64,000 nt of DNA from Tetrahymena elliotti 4EA. Lineage: Eukaryota > Ciliophora > Oligohymenophorea > Hymenostomatida > Tetrahymenidae. Location of the stretch: positions 1,051,071 to 1,115,070 of the forward strand of contig JH720315.1 of NCBI GenBank assembly GCA_000231825.2, in the 5' to 3' direction. The position numbers and the translations under genes were made by a program. This document shows positions 1 through 13,600 of the stretch, one piece after another; positions within the stretch are counted from its first letter, which is position 1; every line of letters starts with the position of its first letter. Under the pieces are notes generated by a model. The model did not search any database and was not told the origin of the DNA. It saw nothing but the letters and a program-made list of their open reading frames with translations.

Positions 1-130
1 TAATAATAAGTTATAAAAAATTTTTTTAAAGTTTCAAATTATTAGGATGTAAAAAACAAAATACAAATTATTAAATAATTAAAATTATGTTTTAATTTTC
101 AGAATGTCATAAACATTTTAATACTTCTGT

Positions 131-3100
131 TCAGGCAATACAATGTACTAATCTTTTCATTTTTAGTAGAAGTCTCATAAAAAATTGAGCCTCTTCATCA
201 CTTAAATAATCCACTCTTTTAAAATTGAAAAAAAAAATTAATTAAATAAATAAAGGTGGTGGTGATATCAATTAAGCCTACTCTTCATCTATATCATCTC
301 CACTTTTAAAAACAAAAAAAATATTTTAATCCAATAAAAATGGTGAAAAAAGATAGAGAATATAATTCTTTTAAAATAAATAAACTCAATAAATGTAGAT
401 CTAAGAGTTTATCTATTAAATTATTGATAATAAATATTTAAAGCTTTATCTTACACTTAAATAATCAAAGTTATCAAATTAGAGCACTTGGATAACACTA
501 AAAGTGGCTTTAACAAACTTCTTTCGTTGTTGATGTTATTACTCCTTTTCAAATATTAATGATTATAAAAAATAGAATCAATAATAATTTAAAATTATAT
601 AGAAAAATTAATTAAATATAAATTTTTTTAAAGCTAGATTAAATTACAGAGCATCAAGGTCAAAATTTTAGAGATTAGAGCATTTGGCTATCTCCTCAAC
701 CAATTTTTAAAGTCCTTAGTTTCCAATATTATTTGACCTTTTAAAAATTAGTAAACATTCATTGATTAATAAATAAAACTGAAAAATTAACAAATACTAA
801 ATAAGTTTTTCCAATTTTAGATTAATAGTTATTAAAATAAGATTCTATGAAAAAATAAAAAAATTAATTTTTTAATAAATTAATATTAATATTAAAACAT
901 TATTTTTACCTAAGTTTAAGGTTTAAAGTCTATAGATTCTAGTATTTGGAAAATTTTTATGCCAATTATTGTGAGCCTATATCCTCAATATTATTTTAAC
1001 TTTTAAATGATTATAAAATTATAAGTATATATAGAAATAGGTTAACTAAAATTTTTTATTGGCTTAAAATAAATCTATATTCACATCAAATTTAAAGAGC
1101 TTATTCATTTAATATTGCTCAAAAAAATATTTTACCTCAATTCAAGAGTTAAAGCTTTAAGATTTGAGCATAAAGCTAACTCAGATGCCAATTCCTAAGC
1201 ACCTCTACATCCAATATAGTTATTACTTTTAAAAATGAGAAAAAAAATAAAAATTTTGTCATTAATTAAAAAATTATTTTAACAAGTAAATGTAAAAATT
1301 TTATTTAACCAAATTAATTTTAAAACTATTTTTACCTGAGATCTAGAAGCAGAGTTTAGAGATAAGGGCATTTAGATAAGCCAGAACCAAATGCTTTAGA
1401 ACCTTTTTCGCCAACATTATTAGAACTTTAAAAAAATTAAAACAATTCAAATTTATAAAAAAAGTAAAAACATAAAAGATGTTGTGGGGAAAGAAAATTT
1501 TTTAACAAAAAATTTAAGTATTGTATAATATTTCAATTTTTTTTGTTATCTAAAAAATTAATCAGTTATTCAGCAATAATAAAAAATCTTTTTACTTAAG
1601 CAAAAGAGATATAGTTTGAAGATTAGATAACTTCAATAAACCAAATGCTAATTATTATGCTCCTATTTCCCCAATATTGTTGGAACTTTTTAAAACAAAA
1701 ATATAATTTTATTAGCTAAATAAATAATTTTAAATTTTTTAGATAAAAAGATATATTAACTCTAAGATTAGTGATGGATAATTACCTTAGTTCTAATTTA
1801 AAAGTTTAGAGATTAAAGCATTAAACTAACTGGGATATAATATCTTATGAACCTTAATCACCAATTTTATTGTGACTTTAAAAATAAGAAAAATATTTTA
1901 TGCTTAGAAGATTTATTATTTTTAAATTTAATATTTAAAATTTAAGTAAAAGAATTATTAGAATACTAAAAAGATTTAAAAAGGTTTAAATATTAAACAA
2001 TTGGTAGTAATATCTTTACCTTAAATTAAGAGTCATACTTTAGATATTCTAAAATTTAGCTAATTCTGATGCGAATTGATAAACACCTTTTTCATTGATA
2101 TCATTTCGGCTTTTATAAAATTAAAAAAATAAAATAAAAGAACTAGAAATAAATAATTAATTTTTAACGAAAAAGTTGTTTGTTTTTCAATTTTATTTTG
2201 AAAGTAATAGATAAAAATTGACAACCATAATTATGATTATATTCTAAAATTTGTATGAAAATATTGTATACTTTAGATTTAGATATACATTTCAGAGATT
2301 CTGACATTTCGATAACCCATGTGCCAATTCTTATGAACCTTTATTACCAAGCTTGTTACTTCTTTAAAAATTATAATGAATTTAAAAATAATTAAATTTA
2401 TAGTTTTTGTAAGTTAATTTGTTAATGGCTGGTTTACTCTAAGCTAACTTCCAAAGTTTAAAGATTCTAATAGTTTGCTAATCCAGATGCTAATTCTTAT
2501 CCAACTTGCTCATCGATTAAGTTGTAACTTTGAAAATATTATTTTAATTAAAAAAAATTTATTTTATTCACTAGAAAATAATAAATGTTAAGTATCATTT
2601 CTACTCTATTTTAAGAATCAAATTTTTGAGATTCTAACATTTAGATAACTCATTTACTAATTCTTATGAACCTGTATTACCAATATTATTTTAGCTTTAT
2701 TGTAAAAAAAATAAATAAAAAATTATTAAAATTTTATTGAAAAATATGAGTTATTTCTACTATTGAATTATGTGCGCAATTTAAAAGAATTTGAAAAATA
2801 AATAAAAAAAATTATCATTAATATATTAAATAAATTAAATTTTTTGAGATTTTATTTTGTTTGAAAATTAAATTAATATTCTAACACTTTTTTACGATAA
2901 TTAAAGTTCTAAAAACTAGAGATTAGGTAATTCAGCTAATTTACATGCAAACTCTTTCCAACCTTTTTGGCCAATTTAGTTGCTACTAAAATATTAAATA
3001 AATATTAAATCTAGTAATATTGCAAATAAAAATTTGAATTTCATTTTTGAAGAATATTTTAATTTTAATAGGTAAATTCTTAATTTATAAAAATAATTTA

Positions 3101-3891
3101 CTGTAAATTAAGACACAATTTTGAAAGATTAAAAATTTAGGTTAAAGAAGATCCAAGTATTTCAATCCCTTTCTCACCAAAATTATTCTTACTTTTAATA
3201 AATCAAAAAAGTTTTAATTAACTGAATAAACAAGCTTTTTTCTTTAAAATTATATTTCCTTTAAATAATAATTGGAAAAATAAATAATACAAGTATATAT
3301 ACCATCTAAATAAATATTCAAGAGCTTTTTTATTCTTAAATTAAATTTAAAACTAATCTTTACCCATTTAGTATAAGAGTTAAATTTTGGAGTTTTGAGA
3401 GTGTAGCTAATCCGGATCCTAAAGCTTAAGATTTTTTTTCACCAAAATCACTTCCTCTTTTGGAAATTTATAAAAAAATTAGAAATATTTTAAAATAAAA
3501 AGCTAAAAATTATTTCATTTGTATAAATTAATCAATATTTCTCTTTTCAAAGGAAAAATTAATTGAAAATTAAAGAGTTTTTTAATTCAATTATTCACAA
3601 AAAATATCAAAAATTATGAATTACAAAATGCTAAGTTTGAGAGTTGAGATATTCAAACATTTTGCTAAAACTAATGATAAATCCTCTATGTCTTTTTCTT
3701 TAGCATTATTTCTTTAAAATAAAGTAAAAAGAATGTTTCAATTAATAAAAAGATGATAAAAATAATTAAATTGTAAATCAATCATTTATTGAATGACTTT
3801 CAGATTAAAAATTGATTTTTACTTATCAATAAAAATGTCTAAATCAGTACTAGATTATAAATTAGAATTTAGGAGCTTTTGATTTAAAATA
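131..3891 (-). CDS. Leucine-rich-repeat protein, exon-per-repeat gene; 5' end unresolved
   Basis: Read with TAA/TAG=Gln. Fifteen LRR exons lie at 455-544, 648-737, 910-999, 1136-1225, 1336-1425, 1596-1685, 1786-1875, 2020-2109, 2272-2361, 2438-2527, 2605-2694, 2896-2985, 3102-3191, 3364-3456 and 3625-3711. Thirteen are exactly 90 nt, the others 93 and 87 nt, and all are bounded by phase-2 introns. Each encodes a unit close to x-S-N-N-I-G-x-x-G-x-x-x-L-x-x-x-L-x-K-C-x-N-L-x-x-L-x-L-x-L, the RI/NLR-type LRR. A terminal exon, 131-302, stays in phase and ends at TGA 131-133. A short exon, 3823-3891, precedes the array in phase. Further upstream, open frames at about 4030-4500 and 4670-4780 could be the N-terminal part, but I could not join them in phase. 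Function is probably protein-protein interaction. No kinase domain was recognised in the part that can be read. Confidence 0.8.
455..3711 (-). repeat. Array of 15 LRR-encoding exons
   Basis: Symmetric phase-2 exons of 87-93 nt alternate with AT-rich introns of roughly 75-210 nt. Equal exon length, equal phase and related sequence point to growth by exon duplication. The introns are much more diverged than the exons, so the duplications are not recent. Confidence 0.85.
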
Positions 3892-6456
3892 CTAAAATAT
3901 ATTAATAACTCTTAGAAAAATAAGTTACATCATTAAGTTTAGAAAAATGTTTTTTATTCTACGACATCATACTTTTTATTTTCTGAAAAACTAATAATTT
4001 AAATTTGAAATTGATTCATGATCAAAATAAATTGAAATAAAGCTTAATCAAAATTTAAAACAGTTGAAGTACTAAATTCTTAACAAGGGAGAAATTCTGT
4101 AAATTTATTTTTTTTATTTAACAAATTTTATTATTTTATCATGAAAACAATAATTGAGAATGCCAATTTATGTTTCTTTAATAGAATTTCTCTTGTAAAA
4201 AATATATTAGATAAATTAATAAAATAAAATTTTATGATTCATTTTGAGCTTATTTTGCACTTTTGGTGTTGATTCACTATTAATACTCAAATATTTTATA
4301 AAATTCAAATTTTTTGATAAAAGCAATCTGTTTAGGAAATTTATGAATTTATGTTGATTTTTCTTCTTTACTAAAAGTTATTTTAAAATATTAAGTTTTG
4401 AAGAGTTGATTGCTTCTAGTAAGTTGGTATTCAATAAATTTATTGTTTTTTAATGGTAATTTTATTCTTAATAGTCATAATTTTAAATTTAAAAGTGAAA
4501 TGAAATGCAAAGTAAAAAAATTAATGAATATTCACTTTCTACAGAAAATGATAAAATCTGTAAAGGGTTGAATTAAATGTAAATATTGTGAGTAAAATTA
4601 ATTAAATATTTGATAAGAATTAATAGCTAATTAAACAAATTCAATAAATAATTTAATATCAGTAATGAAAAATTTTTACTTGAATGAGGAAATATATGGT
4701 TCAAGAATATATTTTGAAATATTAGTCAGTAACTATTCTAATATTAAAATTTAATATACAGATTGAATGCACATGCTAAATAGTTTATAATTCGAATTTG
4801 AAATAAAGTAATTACAAAAAATCAAAGTTTTATTTATTTGTACAAATTTTTCTTTTACTCAAATACTTCTTTATATTAAGCGATGCCATATTTATGTTTA
4901 TCATGTTTTAATTGAAGTTGTTTAATCAATAATAGAAACTAAATTTATCAAAATCAAAATATAATTTTGCTTAACCAAATTATAATTAAAGCAAATAAAA
5001 AAGAAAGTATATTTTCCTTTCCTTTCTATTTAAATTTCTCAAAATCAATCTGATATTACTAAAATTCATTTATCAATGTGAACATAAAATTGTATTATTT
5101 ATAAATAATTTATGAGAAATTAAAACTAATATGAATAAGTAAAATCATTATTTCCTAATACAATAATTTTTATTTTAAGATTTTATCAGAAAAAAAGCTA
5201 ACAAAAAGAAATTAAAAATTTAAAAGAAATAAGCTAAAAAAAAGTATAGACAATAATTATTTTTACAAGTAAAATTGAATGAAAAAATTTAATTTACTTA
5301 AAATGATGAGAATAGTAAGAAATTAAAAAGTTAAAAAAATTAATTGAGATTGAAAGAATGAATTAAAATATTGAACATTTTCAAATTGTTACAAATGTGA
5401 TAGAATATTCATAGAATACAATTAAAAATTATTAAAAACTTTTAATGGGATTTATATAATCACCAATTTTATATGTTTATTGGTTGTTTTTGTTGTTGAT
5501 ATTTGTTGGTTTGATTAAGATATGTTTTTGAAGCAGTATAAGTTTTTAAAAGGAAGAATGGGTAAGAGTGGGTTTTTGGAAATAGGATTAAGTTTTTTAA
5601 GGGAAGATTGATATTAGTCAATCAGTTGATGGAAATTTAGGGATTTCGATTTAAGCATTATCTTGACAGTTCAGTATCAAGATGAGTATATATTTATTGA
5701 ATAAGTCTTTTTTTATTATTTAATTTCAATCATTAGGTTGCTTTATTTGTTAAGTATCATTTCATTAAGCTTAGAAATTAAAAGTAGCGGGGGCAATTTT
5801 TCTTTTATATATGTGTGGAAAAAAATTAGATCATAAGAAATTATATTTGTTATAATAATAATTATTCTAATTTTTTGGAATGATCAAATTATTAATCAAT
5901 CTAGTCTGTCAGTCAGTCAGTCATTCGTTCATTCACACTGTTCAATCAATTTTAAAGAAACTTAGAAAGAAATTTAAAGTTATAAATTAATTTGGAAGGC
6001 CCAATTAACAATATTCATTAATAGATATCGATCTATCTTTCTTTCTATCTTAAAGATTTAAATAAATTTTTATATTGGCGATTTTGCAAACAGCTTAATC
6101 GCTGACTTTTTGTTAAATTTTCTTTTTTAACATAGACTAGCTTAAAATTTGAAGCGGTTTTAATAAACTGTTATTTAAGAATTTTAAAATTTGTAAAGCA
6201 CTTATTCGGTAATATATACATCATTCGCTTTTAACGTTTACGAATTTGCCTCATTTACTTACGTTGTTCATTTTAAAAGCGCAGGTAAAATGATGTATGC
6301 CCTAGATTTTATGTTTATCTGGTCTGTTTCCATCAGAATATTTTGGATTAGTCACTCATTTAATAAATTTATACACATTAAGTGTGTACCATTCATTCAT
6401 TCTCCTTCTAAACCTTTATACTGCTCCTTTCACATTTGCGAAAGGAGCAGCCAAGG
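3892..6456. other. Spacer, possible 5' exons of the LRR gene
   Basis: Very AT-rich. The minus strand has open frames at about 4670-4780 (an ATG followed by a short hydrophobic-rich stretch and a GT donor) and about 4030-4500 that could belong to the LRR gene. A short GTCA tandem run lies near 5909-5925. Nothing else is recognisable. Confidence 0.4.
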
Positions 6457-7701
6457 TCAGAAGTTTATGAAAGAGAAGAGAGTGCTTTCCATGAGATTGT
6501 TATTGTTGGTAAGGAAAATAGGATAATTGCTTTAGTTGAACCAGAAAGCTTATTCATAAGAGAAGTCGTCATTCTTATAGCTTTAAGAGTCTTCAGTGCA
6601 GACTTGGGAATCATTATTCTTTAAATTGTAATACTCAATATTTTAAGATTGGCTTTCTTAGCAATCACTTGAAAGGTATTCAGCCTTAAAGTATTATTGA
6701 TTTTATTGTTAATCGATTTAGAAGACAGTTTCTTCTAATTCCTATTGCTTTTATTCTTAAACAAGGGGTTGTTAGCAAGATTTAATGAAACTGGAGTAAT
6801 ATTGATAATATTATTGAGCTTTAGTTATTTTAGAAGAGATTTCAACAGCTTCGCAAACTCTTATTGAGCTGCTAGAAATAGAGTTAAATTGTTAGAATTC
6901 AACTTTAATATTGCAATTTTATGGATATTCTTCTTCTTCATCTTCATTGTAATCTTCGAAGATTTAGTTGTTGATAATCTTTCTAGGGTTTTAGTGATTA
7001 ACAAAAGCATATTCAGTATACATTTATGCTTGGGAAGCATGGGTTGAATTAGAGAACAAATCATAGCTTTGAGAGAAAGATTAAGATGAGGATCTCTTGC
7101 AGTTGAGCTCTTGAGAAGAAGTTTCAGAGAATTAGCAAGAGTTTTAGACTAAATTATTGGAAATCAAAGCAGATTCCTTGGCAAGTCTTTTTTGCTTTTC
7201 CTTTTCTTCTTTGGAGAGCTTCTACTTGATAAGAGGGTCAGTTGGGTAAAGAGAATTCCACATATCATAGAAATTGAGTATGTTTTCTTCATCCCAATGG
7301 ATAATTAAGAGCAAAGCAAGTATCTTCTTTCTTTGTAAAGTGCACCATTCTTCAGATTCAAATTCATACTTTTCTTCTTCAGAAACCATAGCAGAGAGCA
7401 TAGAACGATATTCATCGCCCTTTTGAACTCTTTAAATTTCAGACTTGAATTTGTTCAAAAGATTAATATATTTCTTGCCTTATTTAGGAAGAGAGTTTTC
7501 AATCTTCTTACGCAATTCACGACCAGAAACAATTTGGTATTCTTCTTTGAGGAAAGGAGCAGCGTAATTTTCAAGGAAGTAGTTGCAAACAGCATCTTGG
7601 AGTTGCTTGTTCAAGTAGTTTCTAGGCTTGTTCTTCATAACAGTGGTAATGTGGAGCATGTTATTCTTAATGCTATCTTTAATTTCTTGACTGAATTCCA
7701 T
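6457..7701 (-). CDS. Single-exon Q/S/N-rich protein of unknown function, 414 aa
   Basis: One uninterrupted frame of 415 codons under the ciliate code, from ATG at 7701 to TGA at 6457-6459; many in-frame TAA/TAG are read as Gln. The first ~175 residues have balanced, ordered-looking composition and are predicted helical, with a lysine/glutamate-rich segment near residues 155-175 (K-L-S-K-E-E-K-E-K-Q-K-R-L-A-K). The rest is low-complexity and rich in Ser, Gln, Asn and Tyr, with an acidic patch (E-D-Y-N-E-D-E-E-E-E-E-Y). Codons in the N-terminal half are relatively GC-rich (AAG, CTC, TTC), typical of real, expressed genes in such genomes. No family recognised. The disordered tail suggests a regulatory or scaffold protein, but this is inference. 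Confidence 0.8.
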
Positions 7702-10681
7702 TTTTGATAAGTTTTTTTTTGGTTGTAATTAAGTGGTTTTAAGAAAAGGAAGGGAATTTGGATTAAGTTGTTGAAGGAAATTTAAATCTTAAAAGATTTA
7801 AAGAGGGTTAAGATTTTGAGGGAAGGAAGGTTTGTTTGTTTGTTTTAGTTGAAGTTTTTGTTTTCTCTTTAGAAGAGATATCAATAAGATGGATTTTTTT
7901 CTTTTAATTTGTTTTGAACAATTAATTAATTATTTGTAATTTTTACATTAGATGCTTTCTTTTTTAAAAAAGAGGATCAAGTTAATTCAAACATATTGAT
8001 TGTAGTAAACAATCTAAAAGAAATGGATGAATGAATGAATAATTAAATCACATAAGGAAAATAAGTGGGGAGGAAAAATGAATAAACAAATTCAATTGAA
8101 GTTTAGTAAAATTGAAATTTTATTCATTCTTACATTCTAAATAATAATTGAGAAGAAGAAAGTAATGATGAGGAAAAGAAATAACTAATTTAATAAAAAT
8201 GCAAAGAAAAAAAGAAGAATGAATGAAGCAAACTATATTATTAATTATTATTTTTATTTTATGTAATTGAAATAAATAAAAGCTTTTTTTAAAGATAATC
8301 TAATGATTAACATTTTTATTTATTTATCAGACATACTGAAATGCTTATTATAATAATAATCAAGCCAACTAAAAGTGAGTCAGCAAACAGTTGATTATTC
8401 ACTTGAAATCACCTCCCTAGTGTAATGAATACCTTTAAAATAGATAAAAAACAATAATATAAAAAAACTTGGTAAAATGAGACAGACTACTGATTGTCTT
8501 TCCAAAAAATTTTTAAGAATATGAAATTTAATTCAAGCAGAAAGTTAGAGAGATATACAGATTTAAAGATGTAGATTGGTTTATTAATATTGACGAAATA
8601 TGAAATAAAGTGTAAACCAAAAAAAATATCTTCTTCGGTTAACAACAGAAATTTCGAAACAAAATTTTTGAATAATTTATTAAACAAATAATTTAATAAT
8701 TATTACAATTATATACTCAAATCAAGTCCATTAACACTTCTCAAAATTTTCAGTCTATTTTTGTTTACTTTTTTAATCAATCACAAACAAAGAAAAAAAG
8801 AGAGAGAGGACTTTCTTTTACATTCGCTAACTTTCTAACTAATTCAACCTTATACATTACTAATAATTTATCTATGAAATCACTAGTCAAGCAGACTTAT
8901 TTAGAAAATACCTCAGCTCAAATATCTTACAAATTACTCATTGTGTTTGATATTTTTAAACTTATTTCATCCTTGTATTTTTTTTCACCAATCAGATATT
9001 TTTTTTATTTCAACAAGCTGTTTTATAATAATTTGATTTACGTTTTATTGAAGAAATACAAAATCTATATAATACTTAAAAATCATCCAAAACTTTTTCG
9101 GTAATAACCATTTTATTTACCTTCTTTATTTTCAATTTAGCTAGCTGTTTTTGATATATTTTATACATATAAGAATATCTCAACTTACTTTAAAAGCATG
9201 TTAAAAATAAATGAACAGCTTATTATGTTTGAAACAGCTGCTTCATTCTTAAAAAAAGAATATTTTTTAAAAATAACTTTAATTATACCTAAAATTAGCA
9301 AAATTTCACATTTTAAACATTGCTTTTAAAAAAATTTAAAAGAATATTTCGATGACAAAATAAATCAGCTGTTTTTATATGAGCTACATGCATACTTGGC
9401 CATGTAAATTACAAACATTATTATGTATTTTGAAAGTACTTTAAAAGTTGATATTACCACATAAAAAGCTTTCAAACAATATGTTTAAAATTTCTTAAAT
9501 TAATATAGATTCAATAATTTATACTTTAAAAAATAGAAAAAATTAGTTGTTATCACTCATTTTAAAATCAAAAAACTTTAAAGAAATCTAAAATAGAAAC
9601 TAAATAAAAGTAGTGAATTATTTTGATGAACAAAAGCAAAGATTTAATGTATAAAATAATATTTAAATAAACTAAATAAGCAAAACCTCATTTGCTAAAA
9701 ATTAAATTAATCTACTTACAAATTAACATTAAACTTGAATTATAAATTATCTACCTCTTAAATTCTATGCTAAAATTAAACTATTAGACCAGTTAAAATT
9801 TCAAAAGAAGCTGGATTCTCTTAATCTTTTTTAATCCTTGAAAAGAAATTAATTAAAATTTCTTACAGCCTAAAAATCAAAAAATTAAACAGCATTAACA
9901 AACAAACAAATAATTAACCAGAAAAATCTTCTTTTCTAATCTAATAATACTCTGCATTTTCAAGCATAATATTCATCAAATATAAAAATTCTTACCTTAA
10001 ATTTTTTTTAACTAAAATAGAATACTAAAATACACTTAGAATTAAATTTATCTCTTTATTTAAAATATGCTATATTTTTACATTCATAACTTTATTTTTT
10101 CTTTATTATCTAAAATGTAACATTAAATAAATTAAAAGCACCTTAGGAATAACCTAATCTTTTTAAAATTTGAATCTCTTAAAATTTTATCCTCTAAAAT
10201 ATATTCTTACCATATTTTTCATTGCTTCTTTGAAGTAGAAAAACTATTTACCTTATTCTTTAACTTAAAAGTCTTAAAAAAATATCTTCATATTTTTACT
10301 TCATATTAAAAAATAAAAGTTGGAGTTTTTAATTTTAATAAATTATGATTACCAGAAATAAATTTAAATATTTTACATTATATTTTTAAAAGTGTAAATT
10401 TGAAATGAAGTGGTAATGTAAAGTAAATTTAAGTTTTTGCAAATAATAATTTAAGCATGATAAAAAGTTAATTGAGGTATAATTTTATGAGTGTAAATAA
10501 ATAGATTCAATTTCATAGAAATGTACTTGTATATTTACTTTTTATTCCAAAATTATTTATTGATAAAGAGATAAAATTATAATTAATACTGGCATTCAAA
10601 TTAGGAATTGTTATCACTTACTCAAAAGAATTACTTTGATAAAAGGATAATATATATAAGGGATACATTTATTAATTTTAT
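7702..10681. other. Gene-free spacer
   Basis: About 3 kb of AT-rich sequence upstream of the Q/S-rich gene and downstream of the coiled-coil gene. It has a purine-rich stretch (8790-8812) and short ATGA/GAAT runs near 8030. Small frames at 8487-8687 (-) and 8874-9104 (+) have no coding character and lie in homopolymer-rich DNA. Confidence 0.5.
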
Positions 10682-13600
10682 TCAATATAGCTGTTGTAAT
10701 TTTGACACATTATCTGATTTTACTTGTATGTTGTTGAGTTTATGAAAGATTTTATTCCATTCTGAATCCAAATCGCTAGGCTTATTTAAATCATTTTTAT
10801 ATTTCTCATAATCTTGATTAAGAGTTTATTCAATATATCTTTTAGATTAGTGTTCTTTAAACATCGCATCACGTTGAGCAAGTGCTAAGTCGTGTTCACG
10901 CATAGCTTATTCTTTAATTTATTAGAATTCCTCCTTTGAGAAGTTATTGATACCTTAAGTTTTTAAATCTGAGATAAATTTGTATATGTTGTTGCCTGTA
11001 GACTGTGACATAATTTCTTGAATTTCAAGCAAATACTAATTAATTTAAAGCAAAATATTGTAAATTAAACAAAAGTTTTAAAATAATAGCTTACAGTAAT
11101 TCTGTCTTCATAAGCATCCAAATGCATGCGAAGAGTTTTAGAATCTTCACTCTATTTGAAGATTTACATTTGACACTCTTTCACTTAATTATGAAGATCA
11201 CTTATTGTCTTTTCATATTATTCCTTTAGTTTTCTATTCATTTAAAAATTTATGTAAATAAAGAAGTTTAAAAACTCCATATATTTTATTTCTAAAACTT
11301 CTTTTTTCTACTTAAAAAAATAATCTAAATGTGGAAAAATAATTGCGATTGTTACAGTCATATTAATTATTGACCTTGCATTTATTAATTACAAAAAATT
11401 TCAATTTTAAAAATACTCTTTTCCTTTTTTCTTTAAAAAATTTGAAAGTAGAATATAATTAGATTGATAGATAATTATATTTTGTTAGCACTTAGAAGTG
11501 ATTTGATTACTTTTATTCAATTGTTTAAGATATTTAATTTCCTAATCAATATTTTGGAAAATATCACAAAAAATAATACCAAATAGAAGACCTACATTAA
11601 TTGAATATCTTAAAAACTGTATTATTGTATTCTTCATCAATATAACCAAAAATTTAAGCTGAAATAATATTTTGAGTATAAAATACTAAGATCAATCATA
11701 TATTGCATAAGTGTTTCTAAATTAATTATGTTTCAACTCTTAAAAGATTTGAACATTATTAATCAATCGTTTGAGAAATTTGAAAGAAAATGATGGCATA
11801 AGTAGAAAATATTTCAAGATAAGCAAATATGTTATTTTAATATTTTTATATTTTTTATAGGAATTAATTGCAAATTGCATATTAATCTTCAACTCTTAAA
11901 ATATCTTAAATTGAATTAATAAATAATCTACCAAATATTTGAAAGTAAAGAAATATCTTATCAGATCTACAAATTTTCCTTAAAATATTGGTTTACAAAA
12001 TTTAACTCTATAATACTAACAAATTTTAATCAACAAAACATTCTAAATATTTCATGACCAAAATATTTTTTAAATTCTTAAAATGAAACAAAAATATTTC
12101 TATTAAAACTTCTTTATTTTATGATGTGTTTTGATAATTTTAAAATATGTTTGTCTAGACTAATGAATTATTGTAAGCTAATAATCAATACTAAATTAAA
12201 AATCATAATCTATTAATTTAACAAATTTCTTTTATTTACAAGAATTAAATAAGCTACATTCTAAAAAATAAGATCAAAATGTCAATCACTTACACATTCT
12301 TTAATAATTATATTTATGCAAACTAAATTTTGATTGATTGTTAATTAGTTCTTTCAAAAGTTTTAAATGAATTTGTCATTAAATTAAATATGCATTAAGC
12401 TTATTGTAGTGAAGAAATTTGTTCATCAATTATTTAATAAGCTTGAATTTACCATTTTTTTTAGTATTTTACAAATCTTAAAACATGCGAACAAAAATAT
12501 CATTTGTTTTTTTGTTTGTTTTTGTAAGCATAATTAGGTAAGATAATTTATTAAATTTTTCAAAGATTTCTCTTATTTATTAACCCAAATATTTATCTAA
12601 ATTTGTTTGCCAATTTAAAAGTTTTTTGCTGAGAATTTTAACTGATTCTTTATTTTTATAATTGATTTCTTTTTGTTTTACAAACAAAATTTTCAAAAAA
12701 GATATTTTTTATTAAATCATAATTTTGGTCAGATAAGATTAAAATATTTATCTCATTTGTTGTTTCTTTCAAATTCTGAAATAATGTTTGAGAATTTTAT
12801 TGTATTTTTTTTTGAGGATAAACTTTATGTCTAAAATTAAATTGATTTGAGATGAAAAAATAAATAAATTATTTATTTATCATTATTACAGCCCTTACAG
12901 ATTTCATTTATCTTTTTTGTTCAAAATATTTTCTTGTTAGTCTTTGAAAAAATTAATTTGATTTTATTGCAAGATATATCTGAAATTTTTTGCAATAAAT
13001 AAATATCCATTTGCAAATATTTTAAATAAAGAAAATTCTAATTTGATAAAACGATATTAAAATTTTGTTTGTTGATAATGATTTAATTCATTTTCAAAAT
13101 AGATTGGGCATTTTATTTGGAAGTTTAGTATATAATTTATTGTTTGAGTTTTTACCTGAATTCGTCTAGATAATTAGTTTTTTCTTGCTTAACCATCTAA
13201 ATGGCTACTTCAGCATCTTCACTTTCTTTCATGTAATAGGATCTAGATGCTTCTGCTTGTTTAATTTAGAAATTTAAAATATTTACTTGTCTTTGTAAAT
13301 CTGCATTCTAAGCTTTTTAATCTTCTAGTTAGTTTTCCAATGAATTAGATTTAGCTACATTTTTCTCATAAATATCTTAAATTTCTTGTTTGAAGTATGT
13401 CTTATATCTAGAATTAATAATCAAAATAAATTCATCAAAATGTTAAATTCACACAAAAATTCTTATTTGTTCAACATAAAGTAAAAATAACTCTTGATTT
13501 TTTATTGAAGAAAATGTTTACCCTTCATCATAAGCCTAAATTTTTTCTTTATTTTTTTTATTTTCAATTTCAAGCTTTTCATTCTGAGTTTATATAGACA

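Noticed and set aside
5905..5935. GTCA/TTCA short tandem run as a telomere- or origin-like repeat
   Set aside because: Only a few units and unlike the GGGGTT telomere repeat; treated as simple sequence.
8487..9104. Two short frames (minus 8487-8687, plus 8874-9104)
   Set aside because: Phe/Ile/Tyr/Lys/Asn-rich noise in homopolymer-rich spacer, with no homology and no splice partners.
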